The notes under the pieces were generated by a model. That model saw only the letters and a list, made by a program, of their open reading frames with translations, made no database searches and was not told the origin of the DNA. Of a DNA stretch of 64,000 bases, positions 46,943 to 57,923 are shown piece after piece. The stretch's first letter is position 1. Each line of letters begins with the position of its first letter. This DNA is from Cyclobacterium marinum DSM 745. Its GTDB lineage: Bacteria > Bacteroidota > Bacteroidia > Cytophagales > Cyclobacteriaceae. The stretch covers positions 2,986,501-3,050,500 of the forward strand of contig NC_015914.1 in assembly GCF_000222485.1 (NCBI RefSeq). The letters run 5' to 3'. The position numbers and the translations under genes were made by a program.

Positions 46943-47575
46943 ATGTCTGGAATAATAGGTAAGAAAATCGGAATGACTAGTATTTTTAGTGCCGATGGAC
47001 GAAATGTCGCATGCACGTTAATAGAAGCTGGTCCTTGCGTAGTTACGCAAGTAAAAAATGTTGAAACAGACGGGTACAACGCTGTACAGTTGTCTTATGG
47101 TGAGCGTAAAGAAAAAAATACGCCTAAGCCATTAATCGGCCATTTTAAAAAGGCCGGTACGACTCCAAAGCAGAAAGTTGTTGAGTTTAGGGATTTCAGA
47201 GTGGAATTCGAAGGTCAGGTTGACATGGGTAAAACCGTGGTATCTGACAAGATCTTTGTTGAGGGCGATTTTATTGATGCCATAGGAACATCCAAAGGAA
47301 AAGGTTTCCAGGGTGTTGTTAAGCGTCATGGTTTTGCTGGTGTTGGTGGGGCCACTCATGGTCAGCACAACAGACAACGTCATCCAGGTTCTATCGGTGC
47401 TTGCTCTTGGCCCTCAAGGGTTTTTAAAGGCATGAGAATGGCAGGAAGAACCGGTGGTAACAGGGTCAAAGTACTTAACTTAAAAGTACTTAAAATATAT
47501 CCTGAAAAGAACTTGCTATTAGTTAGTGGTTCTATACCGGGAGCCAAAAATTCTTTTGTGATTCTAGAGAAGTAA
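46943..47575 (+). CDS. rplC: 50S ribosomal protein L3
   Basis: 210 residues from ATG 46943 ([15 protein letters not shown]). An in-frame TTG 31 codons upstream lies before the promoter and is not used. [20 protein letters not shown] holds the Gln-containing loop near the peptidyl-transferase centre. First gene of the long ribosomal unit. Confidence 0.98.
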   Translation: MSGIIGKKIGMTSIFSADGRNVACTLIEAGPCVVTQVKNVETDGYNAVQLSYGERKEKNTPKPLIGHFKKAGTTPKQKVVEFRDFRVEFEGQVDMGKTVVSDKIFVEGDFIDAIGTSKGKGFQGVVKRHGFAGVGGATHGQHNRQRHPGSIGACSWPSRVFKGMRMAGRTGGNRVKVLNLKVLKIYPEKNLLLVSGSIPGAKNSFVILEK

Positions 47576-47579
47576 TAAG

Positions 47580-48209
47580 ATGGAATTAGCAATATTAAAA
47601 CAAACCGGTGAAGAAACCGGAAGGAAGATCACGCTCTCTGAAGATATTTTCGCCATAGAGCCGAATGATCATGCCATATACTTGGATGTAAAACAGTATT
47701 TGGCCAATAGAAGACAAGGAACGCATAAATCTAAGGAAAGAGCCGAGATTGCTGGTTCTACCAAAAAGATTAAAAAGCAAAAAGGTACAGGTAGTGCTCG
47801 AGCAGGTTCTATCAAATCTCCAATTTTCAGAGGAGGAGGAAGAGTATTTGGACCAAAACCGAGAGACTATTCTTTCAAGTTAAATAAGAAATTGAAGCAG
47901 GTTGCCAGAAAATCTGCCTTGACTTACAAAGCCAAAGAAAACGGCTTGGTAATTTTAGAAGATTTGGTTTTTGATGCACCTAAGACCAAAGATTACATCA
48001 ACTTATTGGCTAAATTATCTTTATCAGATAAAAAGACTTTGTTAGTGGTTGGTGAAAATAATCCAAATGTTTATTTGTCTTCCAGGAATGTACAAAAAGC
48101 TAAAGTAAGGGTATTCAGTGAGTTGAACACTTACGAACTTCTTGATGCTGATAGTTTAGTTCTTTGCGAAGGTGCAGTAAGTAAGTTAGAAACCCTTTTA
48201 TCGAAGTAA
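47580..48209 (+). CDS. rplD: 50S ribosomal protein L4
   Basis: 209 residues. Lines the exit tunnel through its long loop (GTGSARAGSIKSPIFRGGG). In E. coli L4 also controls the S10 operon; no such leader hairpin was recognised here. Four bases after rplC. Confidence 0.97.
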   Translation: MELAILKQTGEETGRKITLSEDIFAIEPNDHAIYLDVKQYLANRRQGTHKSKERAEIAGSTKKIKKQKGTGSARAGSIKSPIFRGGGRVFGPKPRDYSFKLNKKLKQVARKSALTYKAKENGLVILEDLVFDAPKTKDYINLLAKLSLSDKKTLLVVGENNPNVYLSSRNVQKAKVRVFSELNTYELLDADSLVLCEGAVSKLETLLSK

Positions 48210-48213
48210 AATC

Positions 48214-48501
48214 ATGGATATATTAAAAAGACCTTTAATTACAGAAAAGATCTCAGCCATGAATGAACGTGGGGTATATGGATTTGTAGTTGAAAAAACT
48301 GCGAAAAAGCCTCAAATAAAAGATGCTGTAGAGAAAATGTACGGTGTCAAGGTGGTTGAAGTACGCACCATGCGCTATGCTGCAAAGAAAAAGACTAGGT
48401 ACACCAAAGCAAAGATTGTTTCTGGTTATACCAACACTTTTAAAAAGGCAATGGTACAGGTAGCAGAAGGAGAAATCATTGATTTTTACGGAGAAATTTA
48501 A
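48214..48501 (+). CDS. rplW: 50S ribosomal protein L23
   Basis: 95 residues. Exit-tunnel rim protein, docking site for trigger factor and SRP. Begins MDILKRPLITEKISAM; KMYGVKVVEVRTMRYAAKKK is the rRNA-binding part. Five bases after rplD. Confidence 0.97.
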   Translation: MDILKRPLITEKISAMNERGVYGFVVEKTAKKPQIKDAVEKMYGVKVVEVRTMRYAAKKKTRYTKAKIVSGYTNTFKKAMVQVAEGEIIDFYGEI

Positions 48502-48514
48502 TTGAATCAGAGCA

Positions 48515-49339
48515 ATGGCAGTTAAAAAATTAAAACCTGTAACTCCTGGTACCCGTTTTAGAGTGGCGCCTTCATTTGATGAAATCACCACATCTAAGCC
48601 GGAGAAAAGCCTTTTGGCACCTTTGAAAAAAAGCGGAGGCAGGAACCATAGTGGTAAAATGACCTCCAGGTATCTTGGAGGAGGACATAAAAAAAGACTT
48701 AGGATTGTCGATTTCAAAAGAAATAAAGAAGGCATTCCTGCAGTAGTAAAAACAATAGAATACGATCCAAACAGAACGGCAAGGATAGCCTTGTTGTTTT
48801 ACAAGGATGGTTCTAAAGCATATATGATTGCTCCTGAGGGACTTGAAGTTGGCCAGACAGTAATTACTGGTGAAGGCGCAAGTCCGGAAGTAGGCAATAC
48901 TTTGTATTTGAAAGATATTCCTTTGGGTACAATCATTCATAACATTGAGCTTAAGCCTGGTAAAGGTGGCGCCATGGCCAGAAGTGCAGGTGGATATGCA
49001 CAACTTTTGGCTAGGGAAGGAAAATACGTTACCCTAAAATTGCCTTCTGGCGAAATGAGAGTAGTTTTGGGTTCATGTAAAGCTACAATTGGTACTGTTT
49101 CAAATGGTGACCACATGAATGTAGTACTAGGAAAAGCCGGTCGTAAGAGATGGCTAGGAAGAAGACCTCGTACTAGAGGTGTGGCGATGAACCCTGTAGA
49201 TCACCCAATGGGTGGTGGTGAAGGCCGTTCTTCAGGTGGTCATCCAAGATCTAGAACAGGCTTGTTGTCTAAGGGCAAGAAAACCCGTTCGCCTAAAAAG
49301 TACTCCAATAAATTTATCATTAGCAGAAGAACTAAGTAA
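48515..49339 (+). CDS. rplB: 50S ribosomal protein L2
   Basis: 274 residues. Binds near the peptidyl-transferase centre and helps subunit joining. The C-terminal [20 protein letters not shown] carries the conserved His. Full length. Confidence 0.98.
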   Translation: MAVKKLKPVTPGTRFRVAPSFDEITTSKPEKSLLAPLKKSGGRNHSGKMTSRYLGGGHKKRLRIVDFKRNKEGIPAVVKTIEYDPNRTARIALLFYKDGSKAYMIAPEGLEVGQTVITGEGASPEVGNTLYLKDIPLGTIIHNIELKPGKGGAMARSAGGYAQLLAREGKYVTLKLPSGEMRVVLGSCKATIGTVSNGDHMNVVLGKAGRKRWLGRRPRTRGVAMNPVDHPMGGGEGRSSGGHPRSRTGLLSKGKKTRSPKKYSNKFIISRRTK

Positions 49340-49341
49340 AC

Positions 49342-49620
49342 ATGGCACGTTCGTTAAAAAAAGGCCCATATATAGAGCACCATTTGTTAAAAAAAGTGGA
49401 TGTCATGAACGAATCTGGGAAGAAATCTGTGATCAAAACCTGGTCAAGGAGGTCAATGATTTCTCCGGATTTTGTAGGACTAACCTTTGCAGTGCATAAT
49501 GGAAACAAGTTTATCCCGGTATTTGTGACTGACAATATGGTTGGACACAAACTAGGTGAATTTGCACCTACTAGGAATTTCCGTGGACACATTGCCAAAA
49601 AAGATAAAGGAAAGAGATAA
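49342..49620 (+). CDS. rpsS: 30S ribosomal protein S19
   Basis: 92 residues. 30S head protein that contacts S13. [19 protein letters not shown] and [16 protein letters not shown] are typical. Two bases separate it from both neighbours. Confidence 0.98.
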   Translation: MARSLKKGPYIEHHLLKKVDVMNESGKKSVIKTWSRRSMISPDFVGLTFAVHNGNKFIPVFVTDNMVGHKLGEFAPTRNFRGHIAKKDKGKR

Positions 49621-49622
49621 TC

Positions 49623-50012
49623 ATGGAAGCTATAGCAAAATTAAACAATGTTCCTACCTCTCCCAGAAAGATGCGTCTGGTTGCGGATCTAGTAAGGGGA
49701 AAAAAAGTTGGTCAGGCATTAAGCATCTTGAAATTTACGCCTAATCATGGATCTATCAGGCTTGAGAAATTATTGTTATCCGCTATTGCCAACTGGCAAG
49801 CGAAAAACCCTGATGAAAAGCTTGAAGATGCCGATTTGTATATAAAGACCATCTCTGTAGATGGAGGTAGGATGTTAAAAAGGCTTAGACCTGCACCTCA
49901 GGGTAGAGCTCATAGAATCCGTAAAAGATCAAATCATGTAACGCTAGTAGTAGACTCCGTAGAAGGAGATGTTACCGCTGATATTGTTGAATCAAATGAA
50001 AAAGTAAACTAA
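49623..50012 (+). CDS. rplV: 50S ribosomal protein L22
   Basis: 129 residues. Lines the peptide exit tunnel with L4. [20 protein letters not shown] and the hairpin-loop region [19 protein letters not shown] are intact, including the macrolide-gate loop. Confidence 0.98.
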   Translation: MEAIAKLNNVPTSPRKMRLVADLVRGKKVGQALSILKFTPNHGSIRLEKLLLSAIANWQAKNPDEKLEDADLYIKTISVDGGRMLKRLRPAPQGRAHRIRKRSNHVTLVVDSVEGDVTADIVESNEKVN

Positions 50013-50015
50013 AAT

Positions 50016-50753
50016 ATGGGACAAAAAGTTAACCCAATTGGTTTAAGGCTTGGTATCATTAAGGGGTGGGACTCTAACTGGTATGGAGGACGCGATTTCG
50101 CTGATAAGCTTTATGAAGACCAGAATATCAGAAAGTACGTCTTTGCCAGAATACCCAAAGGAGGTATTTCCAAGGTAATTATTGAAAGGACTCTAAAGAG
50201 GATTACCCTTACCATCCAAACTGCCCGACCTGGTGTAGTTATTGGTAAAGGAGGATCTGAGGTAGACAAGCTTAAGGAAGAACTTAAGAAGATTACAGAT
50301 AAGGATATTCAAATCAACATATTTGAAATCAAACGTCCTGAATTAGATGCTAAGTTGGTTGGTGAATCCATTGCACAGCAATTGGAAGCTAGGATTTCTT
50401 TTAGGAGAGCGATGAAGCAATCCATAGCTGCTACCATGAGAGTAGGAGCCGAAGGAATTAAAGTTAAACTTTCCGGAAGATTAGGTGGTGCTGAAATGGC
50501 CAGATCTGAAATGTACAAAGAAGGTAGAATTCCATTGCACACCATTCGTGCAGACGTGGATTATGCGCTTTCTGAAGCACAAACTGTCTATGGTAAAATA
50601 GGTATCAAAGTTTGGATTTTCAAAGGTGAAGTATACGGTAAAAGAGACTTGTCTCCAAATGCCGGGCTAAGCAATGATTCCAAAGGAAATGCTCCTTCAG
50701 GCAACAGAAGAAGAAGAGAAGGTGGGCCTAAGAGAAGAAAAAGAAACAACTAA
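50016..50753 (+). CDS. rpsC: 30S ribosomal protein S3
   Basis: 245 residues. KH domain ([18 protein letters not shown]) and C-terminal domain at the mRNA entry. A basic tail of about 25 residues (ending [14 protein letters not shown]) extends past the usual core, as in other Bacteroidota. Confidence 0.97.
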   Translation: MGQKVNPIGLRLGIIKGWDSNWYGGRDFADKLYEDQNIRKYVFARIPKGGISKVIIERTLKRITLTIQTARPGVVIGKGGSEVDKLKEELKKITDKDIQINIFEIKRPELDAKLVGESIAQQLEARISFRRAMKQSIAATMRVGAEGIKVKLSGRLGGAEMARSEMYKEGRIPLHTIRADVDYALSEAQTVYGKIGIKVWIFKGEVYGKRDLSPNAGLSNDSKGNAPSGNRRRREGGPKRRKRNN

Positions 50754-50773
50754 AAATCCTTAACTGAGCAATC

Positions 50774-51196
50774 ATGTTACAGCCAAGAAGAACGAAATTT
50801 AGAAAAATGCATAAAGGGAGGATCAAAGGAATTGCCCAAAGAGGTCATACTTTGGCCTTTGGTAATTTTGGCATCAAATCCCTTGAGCCTGGATGGATCA
50901 CTTCGAGACAAATAGAAGCTGCCCGTATTGCAATGACAAGAGCAATGAAAAGGGAAGGACAAGTTTGGATCCGAATATTTCCAGATAAACCGATCACTAA
51001 AAAGCCTGCAGAGGTAAGGATGGGTAAAGGTAAAGGAGCTCCTGAATACTGGGTGGCAGTTATCAAGCCAGGAACAATCCTTTTTGAAGCTACCGGTGTT
51101 TCTGTGGAAGTTGCACAGGAAGCCCTTAGATTAGCGCAACAAAAGCTTCCTGTAAGTACAAAATTTATCGTACGTAGAGATTACGTTGGATCATAA
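50774..51196 (+). CDS. rplP: 50S ribosomal protein L16
   Basis: 140 residues. Sits near the A-site tRNA elbow. [19 protein letters not shown] and [19 protein letters not shown] are hallmark stretches. Starts after a 20-base gap from rpsC. Confidence 0.98.
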   Translation: MLQPRRTKFRKMHKGRIKGIAQRGHTLAFGNFGIKSLEPGWITSRQIEAARIAMTRAMKREGQVWIRIFPDKPITKKPAEVRMGKGKGAPEYWVAVIKPGTILFEATGVSVEVAQEALRLAQQKLPVSTKFIVRRDYVGS

Positions 51197-51200
51197 GCTG

Positions 51201-51395
51201 ATGAAAAATTCTGAAATCAACGCTCTAAATGAGAGCGAATTAAAATCCCGCATTGAAGCGGAGAGGGAGAACTTGACAAAATTACGTTTTGCTCATGCCA
51301 TATCCCCTATAGAGAATCCAAATAGAATAAGAGAATCAAGGCGTTTGGTTGCTAGGTTGAATACATTTTTACGAGCCAAACAACTAGCTAAATAA
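51201..51395 (+). CDS. rpmC: 50S ribosomal protein L29
   Basis: 64 residues from ATG 51201, four bases after the rplP stop; an earlier in-frame TTG overlaps rplP and is not favoured. Two-helix exit-site protein with [14 protein letters not shown] and [17 protein letters not shown]. Confidence 0.96.
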   Translation: MKNSEINALNESELKSRIEAERENLTKLRFAHAISPIENPNRIRESRRLVARLNTFLRAKQLAK

Positions 51396-51403
51396 GAAAC
51401 AAA

Positions 51404-51667
51404 ATGGCTACTACAGATAGAAACCTTCGTAAAGAAAGAATAGGAAAGGTAGTTAGCAACAAAATGGATAAATCCATAACCGTAGCGGTAGAGCGTAGAG
51501 TAAAACACCCTATTTACGGTAAATTTGTTGGTAAAACTACCAAATTCATGGCTCATGACGAAAACAATGATTGTAAGCAAGGAGACTTGGTTAAAATCAG
51601 TGAGACTCGTCCGCTGAGTAAGAACAAACGTTGGAGATTGGTTGAAATAATAGAAAGGGCATTATAA
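51404..51667 (+). CDS. rpsQ: 30S ribosomal protein S17
   Basis: 87 residues. OB-fold 16S rRNA binder; [20 protein letters not shown] and the C-terminal [20 protein letters not shown] are typical. Eight bases after rpmC. Confidence 0.97.
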   Translation: MATTDRNLRKERIGKVVSNKMDKSITVAVERRVKHPIYGKFVGKTTKFMAHDENNDCKQGDLVKISETRPLSKNKRWRLVEIIERAL

Positions 51668-51670
51668 ATC

Positions 51671-52039
51671 ATGATACAGCAAGAATCCAGATTAAGTGTT
51701 GCGGATAATTCAGGTGCAAAAGAAGTACTTGTCATCCGTGTTTTGGGAGGAACCAAAAGAAGGTATGCCTCTATTGGAGACAAGGTTGTAGTCACTGTGA
51801 AATCAGCCCTATCATCCAGTAATATGAAAAAAGGTACCGTTTCTAAAGCGGTAATTGTAAGGACCAAAAAAGAGGTCCGAAGAAAAGATGGTTCGTATAT
51901 TCGATTTGAAGACAATGCGGCTGTGCTTTTAAACAACAATGACGAACCTAGAGGAACCCGTATTTTTGGCCCAGTTGCCAGGGAACTTAGGGAAAAGCAG
52001 TTTATGAAAATTGTATCGTTAGCCCCTGAAGTATTGTAA
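51671..52039 (+). CDS. rplN: 50S ribosomal protein L14
   Basis: 122 residues, [20 protein letters not shown] start and [15 protein letters not shown] near the end. Bridges to the 30S subunit and is the docking point of the silencing factor RsfS. Normal length. Confidence 0.98.
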   Translation: MIQQESRLSVADNSGAKEVLVIRVLGGTKRRYASIGDKVVVTVKSALSSSNMKKGTVSKAVIVRTKKEVRRKDGSYIRFEDNAAVLLNNNDEPRGTRIFGPVARELREKQFMKIVSLAPEVL

Positions 52040-52041
52040 TC

Positions 52042-52386
52042 ATGGAAAGAAAATTTAATAAACAACCAAAATTGCATATCAAAACCGGAGATACCGTATT
52101 GGTTATCGCAGGAGATGATAAAGGCAACAAAGGTAAGATCCTTTCTGTTGACCGAGCCAAAAGAAGAGCAATCGTAGAAGGTTTGAATATGGTAACCAAA
52201 CATATTAAACCAACCACCAACTCTCCTCAAGGCGGTATAGAAAAGAAAGAGGCGCCCATCCATATCAGTAATCTTAAGTTGGTTGATCCTAAAAGTGGAG
52301 AAGCTACTAGAATTGGCAGAAAAAAGGATGAGGACGGAAAATTAGTAAGGTACTCTAAGAAAACCGGGGAGGTGATCAATGGCTAA
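52042..52386 (+). CDS. rplX: 50S ribosomal protein L24
   Basis: 114 residues. Assembly initiator with an N-terminal KOW motif ([20 protein letters not shown]). Its last eight bases overlap the start of rplE, so the two are translationally coupled. Confidence 0.97.
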   Translation: MERKFNKQPKLHIKTGDTVLVIAGDDKGNKGKILSVDRAKRRAIVEGLNMVTKHIKPTTNSPQGGIEKKEAPIHISNLKLVDPKSGEATRIGRKKDEDGKLVRYSKKTGEVING

Positions 52387-52939
52387 ACCTAGATTAAAAG
52401 AAAAATTCGATAGCGAAATCAAATCTGAATTGAAAGAAAAATTTCAATTTCAGAGTGTGATGGAAGTTCCTAAGTTGACCAAAATTGTATTGAATAAAGG
52501 TATTGGTGCAGCTGTAGCAGATAAAAAACTCGTAGATCAAGGTGTTGAAGAACTTACTTTGATTACCGGTCAGAGAGCTGTTGCAACCAAAGCCAAAAAC
52601 TCTATCTCTAACTTTAAATTGAGAGATGGAATGCCTATCGGTGCAAAAGTGACGCTTAGAGGGTATAAAATGTATGAATTCCTTGATCGTTTGGTAAGCA
52701 TTGCGCTTCCAAGGGTGAGGGATTTTAAAGGCATTTCTGACAAAGGATTTGATGGCAGAGGAAATTATACTTTGGGTGTAACAGAACAAATTATTTTCCC
52801 TGAAATCAGTATTGAGAAAGTCAACAGAATTTCTGGTATGGATATCACTTTGGTGACTACCGCAAAAACTGATGAAGAGGCACATGCATTGTTGAAGTCT
52901 CTTGGAATGCCATTTGTTAATAACAATAAAGAAGAATAA
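52379..52939 (+). CDS. rplE: 50S ribosomal protein L5
   Basis: 186 residues. Binds 5S rRNA and the central protuberance. [20 protein letters not shown] and [17 protein letters not shown] are family marks. Start ATG lies inside rplX (8-base overlap). Confidence 0.98.
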   Translation: MAKPRLKEKFDSEIKSELKEKFQFQSVMEVPKLTKIVLNKGIGAAVADKKLVDQGVEELTLITGQRAVATKAKNSISNFKLRDGMPIGAKVTLRGYKMYEFLDRLVSIALPRVRDFKGISDKGFDGRGNYTLGVTEQIIFPEISIEKVNRISGMDITLVTTAKTDEEAHALLKSLGMPFVNNNKEE

Positions 52940-52941
52940 TC

Positions 52942-53211
52942 ATGGCAAGAGAATCGATCAAAGCCCGCGAAAGAAAAAGAGAACGCATGGTGGCCAAGTA
53001 TGCCCATAAGCGCGCGGAACTTAAAGCAGCAGGTGACTACGAAGCTTTGGATAAACTTCCAAAAAATGCTTCACCAGTAAGACTTCACAATCGTTGCAAA
53101 CTTACCGGCCGTCCGAAAGGATATATGAGAAAATTTGGCATCAATCGGGTTACTTTTAGAGAAATGGCTTCTGCTGGTAAAATTCCGGGTGTAACCAAGT
53201 CTAGCTGGTAA
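52942..53211 (+). CDS. rpsN: 30S ribosomal protein S14 (zinc-free form)
   Basis: 89 residues, the long form without zinc-binding CxxC pairs; only one Cys ([14 protein letters not shown]) is present. Head protein of the 30S subunit. An 83-base gap with a promoter-like element follows. Confidence 0.97.
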   Translation: MARESIKARERKRERMVAKYAHKRAELKAAGDYEALDKLPKNASPVRLHNRCKLTGRPKGYMRKFGINRVTFREMASAGKIPGVTKSSW

Positions 53212-53248
53212 AAATTATATAATAGTTTTTATTCTTAATTTCATTGTG

Positions 53249-53256
53249 TAACTTTG
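53249..53256 (+). promoter_or_regulatory. Internal promoter element before rpsH
   Basis: TAACTTTG fits TAnnTTTG and lies 39 bases before the rpsH ATG in the largest gap of the spc region. The -33 position reads TTTT rather than TTTG, so strength may be modest. Confidence 0.5.
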
Positions 53257-53294
53257 CAGGCCCGTTAGGGTTTTGTAGTTAGACTAATACAAAT

Positions 53295-53690
53295 ATGACT
53301 GATCCAATAGCTGATTATCTAACCAGGTTGAGGAATGCCATCAAGGCAGCTCACCGGATAGTAGAAATACCTGCTTCAAACATGAAAAAAGAACTTACTA
53401 AAGTTCTTCATGAAAAAGGGTACATTCAGAATTATAAATTTGTTGAGGATGGACCACAGGGAACTATCAAAATAGCCCTGAAGTACAATCCTCAAACAAA
53501 GGTTAATTCTATTGTAAATCTTACAAGAGTAAGTAAGCCAGGTTTAAGAAAATATGTAGATAAAGAATCTCTTCCTAGAGTAATTAATGGTTTGGGAATC
53601 GCAATTCTTTCTACGTCAAAAGGAGTGATGACTGACAAAGAAGCCCGAGTTGAAGGAATTGGTGGCGAAGTGCTTTGTTACGTTTACTAA
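53295..53690 (+). CDS. rpsH: 30S ribosomal protein S8
   Basis: 131 residues. Central-domain 16S rRNA binder, and the spc operon repressor in E. coli. [18 protein letters not shown] and the C-terminal [16 protein letters not shown] are standard. Possibly first gene of a sub-unit started by the internal promoter. Confidence 0.98.
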   Translation: MTDPIADYLTRLRNAIKAAHRIVEIPASNMKKELTKVLHEKGYIQNYKFVEDGPQGTIKIALKYNPQTKVNSIVNLTRVSKPGLRKYVDKESLPRVINGLGIAILSTSKGVMTDKEARVEGIGGEVLCYVY

Positions 53691-53699
53691 TAAATTGAT

Positions 53700-54257
53700 A
53701 TGTCTAGAATAGGTAAAAAACCGATAAATCTACCTGCGGGTGTGACTGTAGACGTTGCTGATCATAATCAGATAACTGTTAAAGGTCCCAAAGGTACGCT
53801 GACTCAGGATGTTCATCCTGATTTTGAAGTAGAAAATAAAGAAGGTAACTTGGTCATTAGTAGACCAACGGACTCGAAACGCCACAAATCATTGCATGGA
53901 CTTTATCGTTCATTGCTAAACAACATGGTGATAGGTGTAAGCGAAGGTTACAAAAAAGAATTGGAACTGGTAGGTGTGGGTTATAAAGCCGCAAATCAAG
54001 GTCAAATTCTTGAGCTTTCTCTGGGATATTCACATAACATCTTTTTGATGGTCCCTGATGAAGTTGCTGTCAAAACAGAAACCCCTAAAGGTAAAAACCC
54101 TTTGGTTACTTTAGAGAGTATCGACAAGGAATTAATAGGTCAGGTAGCTGCTAAAATAAGATCACTACGTAAAGTTGAGCCTTTCAAAGGTAAAGGTGTA
54201 AGGTTTGTAGGAGAAATTATTAGACGTAAAGCTGGTAAAACTGCCGCTAAAAAATAA
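53700..54257 (+). CDS. rplF: 50S ribosomal protein L6
   Basis: 185 residues with two repeated alpha/beta domains. MSRIGKKPINLPAGVTV start; KGKGVRFVGEIIRRKAGK near the end. Near the factor-binding site. Confidence 0.98.
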   Translation: MSRIGKKPINLPAGVTVDVADHNQITVKGPKGTLTQDVHPDFEVENKEGNLVISRPTDSKRHKSLHGLYRSLLNNMVIGVSEGYKKELELVGVGYKAANQGQILELSLGYSHNIFLMVPDEVAVKTETPKGKNPLVTLESIDKELIGQVAAKIRSLRKVEPFKGKGVRFVGEIIRRKAGKTAAKK

Positions 54258-54264
54258 TTAGAAG

Positions 54265-54615
54265 ATGGCTTTCAAGAAAAAAACTAGAAGACTGAGAATT
54301 AAGAGAGGTATCCGAAGGAAAATTTCAGGTACTGATGCCAGGCCAAGACTTTCTGTGTTCAAAAGTAATACAGGAATATACGCACAATTGATTGACGATT
54401 TGAAAGGTCAAACTCTTGCAGCAGCTTCATCCAAAGAGTTGGGTGCTAAAAAGAATGTAAACGTATCTGTTTCTAAAGAAGTTGGTAAAAAATTAGCTGA
54501 GAAAGCTGTTTCCAATGGGTTGAACGAAGTTGTTTTTGACAGAAGTGGATATCTTTATCATGGAAATGTAAAAGCTTTGGCAGAAGGTGCCAGAGAAGGA
54601 GGCCTTAAATTTTAA
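54265..54615 (+). CDS. rplR: 50S ribosomal protein L18
   Basis: 116 residues. 5S rRNA binder. Basic N-terminus ([19 protein letters not shown]), then [19 protein letters not shown] and [20 protein letters not shown]. Confidence 0.98.
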   Translation: MAFKKKTRRLRIKRGIRRKISGTDARPRLSVFKSNTGIYAQLIDDLKGQTLAAASSKELGAKKNVNVSVSKEVGKKLAEKAVSNGLNEVVFDRSGYLYHGNVKALAEGAREGGLKF

Positions 54616-54620
54616 TCATT

Positions 54621-55139
54621 ATGTCCCAAGTAAGTAAAAGACCCATCAGGGCTACAGATACAGAATTAACCGAAAAAGTTGTTGCCATTAATCGTGTAGC
54701 AAAGGTTGTGAAAGGTGGACGTAGATTCTCCTTTTCTGCAATCGTTGTTGTTGGTGATGGTAACGGAGTAGTTGGTTATGGCTTAGGTAAAGCCAATGAG
54801 GTAACAGATGCCATAACCAAAGGTATAGAAGATGCTAAGAAGAATTTGATTAAAGTTCCATTGCTTAAAGGTACTATCCCGCACGAACAGTTGGGTAAGT
54901 ATGGCGGCGGATTGGTTTTGATTAAACCTGCAGCCCCTGGTACTGGAGTTTTGGCCGGTGGTTCTATGCGTGCCGTATTGGAAAGTGCTGGTTACACAGA
55001 CATCCTTGCCAAGTCTAAAGGTTCTTCCAACCCACATAATGTGGTAAAAGCGACCATAGAAGCGCTTATGAAATTGAGAGATGCTATTGCTGTTTCTCAA
55101 CAGAGAAGGGTAAAAATTTCTAAAGTTTTTAACGGTTAG
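54621..55139 (+). CDS. rpsE: 30S ribosomal protein S5
   Basis: 172 residues. Accuracy-related protein at the mRNA entry. [20 protein letters not shown] and [18 protein letters not shown] are typical, with an intact [17 protein letters not shown] stretch. Confidence 0.98.
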   Translation: MSQVSKRPIRATDTELTEKVVAINRVAKVVKGGRRFSFSAIVVVGDGNGVVGYGLGKANEVTDAITKGIEDAKKNLIKVPLLKGTIPHEQLGKYGGGLVLIKPAAPGTGVLAGGSMRAVLESAGYTDILAKSKGSSNPHNVVKATIEALMKLRDAIAVSQQRRVKISKVFNG

Positions 55140-55143
55140 GAAA

Positions 55144-55323
55144 ATGGCAAAACTACAAATCACTCAAATACGGAGTACAATCAATAGACCAAAATCCCAA
55201 AAAGCTACCATTACGGCTTTAGGATTAGGCAAGATCAACAAAACTGTAGAGAAAGAGAATACTCCTCAGTTACAAGGTATGATCCAAAAAATTAGCCATC
55301 TAGTTAAGGTACAAGAAGTTTAA
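55144..55323 (+). CDS. rpmD: 50S ribosomal protein L30
   Basis: 59 residues read directly from ATG 55144 to TAA 55321-55323. Begins [20 protein letters not shown] and contains [15 protein letters not shown], the L30 core. It starts four bases after rpsE. Confidence 0.97.
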   Translation: MAKLQITQIRSTINRPKSQKATITALGLGKINKTVEKENTPQLQGMIQKISHLVKVQEV

Positions 55324-55378
55324 AATTGACTGACTTTACAGTTGTTCAATTTTTAAACCAATCGAAAATCTAAGTAAA

Positions 55379-55825
55379 ATGAAATTACATACATTAAAAC
55401 CAGCGGAAGGCTCCACAAAAACCAGAAAAAGGATCGGTAGAGGTCAGGGTTCTGGAAGAGGAGGTACATCCACTAAAGGTCATAAAGGTGCGAAATCCAG
55501 ATCTGGTTACAAAACCAAACTAGGTTTTGAAGGTGGTCAAATGCCTTTACAACGTAGGGTACCAAAATTTGGATTTACGAATCACAATAGGGTTGCCTAT
55601 CAAGCCGTAAATCTTGATACTATCCAAGAATTGGCTGCTAAGCTTAATATTGAGAGTATAGATTTTGATGTTTTACATGAAAATGGCTTAGTTTCCAAAA
55701 AAGATCTTGTAAAAGTCCTAGGAAGAGGCGAACTTACTTCAAAAATAAATGTAAGTGCCCACAGTTTCTCTGCTAGTGCCATAGCGGCGATTGAAAAAGT
55801 TGGAGGATCTGTAAATAAGATTTAA
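55379..55825 (+). CDS. rplO: 50S ribosomal protein L15
   Basis: 148 residues. Gly/Lys-rich N-terminal arm ([20 protein letters not shown]) that threads into 23S rRNA. A 55-base gap precedes it; it ends three bases before secY. Confidence 0.98.
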   Translation: MKLHTLKPAEGSTKTRKRIGRGQGSGRGGTSTKGHKGAKSRSGYKTKLGFEGGQMPLQRRVPKFGFTNHNRVAYQAVNLDTIQELAAKLNIESIDFDVLHENGLVSKKDLVKVLGRGELTSKINVSAHSFSASAIAAIEKVGGSVNKI

Positions 55826-55828
55826 TAC

Positions 55829-57145
55829 ATGAAAAAGTTTATTACAACAGTAAAGAACATCTTTTCGATTGAGGATTTAAGAATCAGAATCTTAAATACA
55901 ATTGGTTTGCTAATTGTTTTTAGAATTGGATCCTTTGTCGTCTTACCAGGTGTTGATCCAAGTCGCCTTGGAGAGGCTGCCACTGGTATATTCGGATTGA
56001 TTGATACCTTTTTAGGTGGTTCTTTCAGTAGGGCGTCCATCTTTGGCTTGGGTATTATGCCCTATATATCTGCTTCGATTGTTTTGCAATTGTTGACTGT
56101 TGGCGTACCCTATTTTCAAAAATTACAAAAGGAGGGTGAATCCGGAAGAAAGCGGATCAATCAGATTACCAGAGTGTTAACCATCCTAATTACTTTGGCT
56201 CAGGGAGTTGGCTATATTACTGCTACTATTCCTGATGAAGCCATTGTTATTAACAAAACGCTTTTCATGACATCTGCTCTTATTTTATTAACTGCAGGAA
56301 CGATGTTCTGTATGTGGATAGGTGAGAAGATTACTGAAAAGGGAATTGGAAATGGTATCTCTATGTTGATTATGATTGGTATCATATCTGCCTTGCCCGG
56401 AGCCATTATCTCTGAAAGTTTGTCTAAAGGTGGCGGAGGTATCTTATTATTACTTCTAGAAGCTGTGATTCTATTCTTTGTTGTAGTAGGTGTTGTAGCA
56501 CTTACAGAAGCAGTAAGGAGAATCCCGGTGCAATATGCCAAGCAAGTAGTGGGAGGTAAAGTGTATGGCGGTCAACGTCAATATATCCCCATTAAAGTCA
56601 ATGCTTCCGGTGTTATGCCCATTATCTTTGCCCAGTCTCTGATGTTTTTACCTGCCTTGATTGCTCAAATTTGGGCAGAAGACAGTGATATAGCATCTTA
56701 TATTGGCACAACCTTTAGTGATTTCACTTCCTGGCAATACAATCTTGTCTTTGCTGTAATGATCATACTTTTCACCTTTTTCTATACTGCAATTACCGTA
56801 AACCCGGAGCAGATTGCTGAGGATATGAAAAGAAATGGCGGCTTTGTTCCAGGTATCAAACCCGGGGGACCTACTGCTGACTTCATTGACAATATTATTT
56901 CTAGGATTACTTTGCCTGGATCCATTTTATTAGCACTTGTTGCAATTATGCCGGCTTTTGCTATCATTGCAGGGGTGAGTAGTGAGTTTGCCCAATTTTA
57001 TGGAGGTACCTCACTGTTGATTATGGTTGGAGTTATCTTGGATACACTTCGTCAGATTGAAAGTTATCTGTTGATGAGACATTACGAAGGCATGATGAAA
57101 AGTGGAAACATGAAAAATGATCCTTCAAGTTATGCAGTGGCTTAA
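55829..57145 (+). CDS. secY: Protein translocase subunit SecY
   Basis: 438 residues, ten hydrophobic spans expected. Channel of the Sec translocon with SecE (31513-31701). RIPVQYAKQVVGG, GVMPIIFAQSLMFLPA and NPEQIAEDMKRNGGFVPGI are family marks. In many bacteria adk lies between secY and map; here map follows after two bases. Confidence 0.98.
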   Translation: MKKFITTVKNIFSIEDLRIRILNTIGLLIVFRIGSFVVLPGVDPSRLGEAATGIFGLIDTFLGGSFSRASIFGLGIMPYISASIVLQLLTVGVPYFQKLQKEGESGRKRINQITRVLTILITLAQGVGYITATIPDEAIVINKTLFMTSALILLTAGTMFCMWIGEKITEKGIGNGISMLIMIGIISALPGAIISESLSKGGGGILLLLLEAVILFFVVVGVVALTEAVRRIPVQYAKQVVGGKVYGGQRQYIPIKVNASGVMPIIFAQSLMFLPALIAQIWAEDSDIASYIGTTFSDFTSWQYNLVFAVMIILFTFFYTAITVNPEQIAEDMKRNGGFVPGIKPGGPTADFIDNIISRITLPGSILLALVAIMPAFAIIAGVSSEFAQFYGGTSLLIMVGVILDTLRQIESYLLMRHYEGMMKSGNMKNDPSSYAVA

Positions 57146-57147
57146 AT

Positions 57148-57921
57148 ATGATACAGTTTAAGTCTGAAGAAGAAATTGAAATAATTAAGGAAAGTGCGCT
57201 GATTTTAGGAAAAGCGCACGGTGAAGTAGCCAAACATGTGAAAGAAGGGGTAAAGACCTCTTTTTTAGATAAAATTGCTGAAGAATATATCCGGGATAAT
57301 AAAGCCATTCCATCCTTTAAAGGATACAATGGGTTCCCGGCTTCACTTTGTATTTCTGTGAATGAAGTAGTTGTTCATGGATTTCCAAGTCAATATCAAT
57401 TGAAAGATGGCGATATAATCTCAATAGATTGTGGAGTCTTTCACCAAGGTTTTCATAGCGATTCCGCTTATACTTACCCTGTTGGTGAAGTTTCTCCCAA
57501 AACGATTGCACTTTTAAAAGCTACAAAGGAATCCCTTTATTTAGGGATAGAAAAAGCGGTTTTTGGTAACCGTGTAGGTGATATCGGTAATGCAATACAA
57601 AAATTTGTAGAGGCAAAAGGATATACTGTTGTTAGAGAATTAGTTGGTCATGGAGTTGGTAAGCAGCTGCACGAATCACCTGAAGTACCCAATTGGGGAA
57701 AAAGAGGTAGTGGCGCTAAGCTTAAAGCGGGGATGGTTATAGCAATAGAGCCAATGGTTAATCTAGGCACCCGTAATGTTGTTCAAGAACGAGATGGTTG
57801 GACCATCAGAACTGCTGATAGGAAGCCTTCTGCTCATTATGAACATACTGTTGCTATCCTAGAAGATAGAACTGAAATCTTAACAACACATCGTTTTATA
57901 GAAGAGAATTATAAATTTTAA
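57148..57921 (+). CDS. map: Type I methionine aminopeptidase
   Basis: 257 residues. Removes the N-terminal Met from new proteins. The metal ligands of the family are seen: Asp in [11 protein letters not shown] and HSDSAYTY, His in [10 protein letters not shown], Glu in IAIEPMVN and near the end in HYEHTVAI. Placed between secY and infA, so it is made with the ribosome. Confidence 0.97.
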   Translation: MIQFKSEEEIEIIKESALILGKAHGEVAKHVKEGVKTSFLDKIAEEYIRDNKAIPSFKGYNGFPASLCISVNEVVVHGFPSQYQLKDGDIISIDCGVFHQGFHSDSAYTYPVGEVSPKTIALLKATKESLYLGIEKAVFGNRVGDIGNAIQKFVEAKGYTVVRELVGHGVGKQLHESPEVPNWGKRGSGAKLKAGMVIAIEPMVNLGTRNVVQERDGWTIRTADRKPSAHYEHTVAILEDRTEILTTHRFIEENYKF

Positions 57922-57923
57922 TT

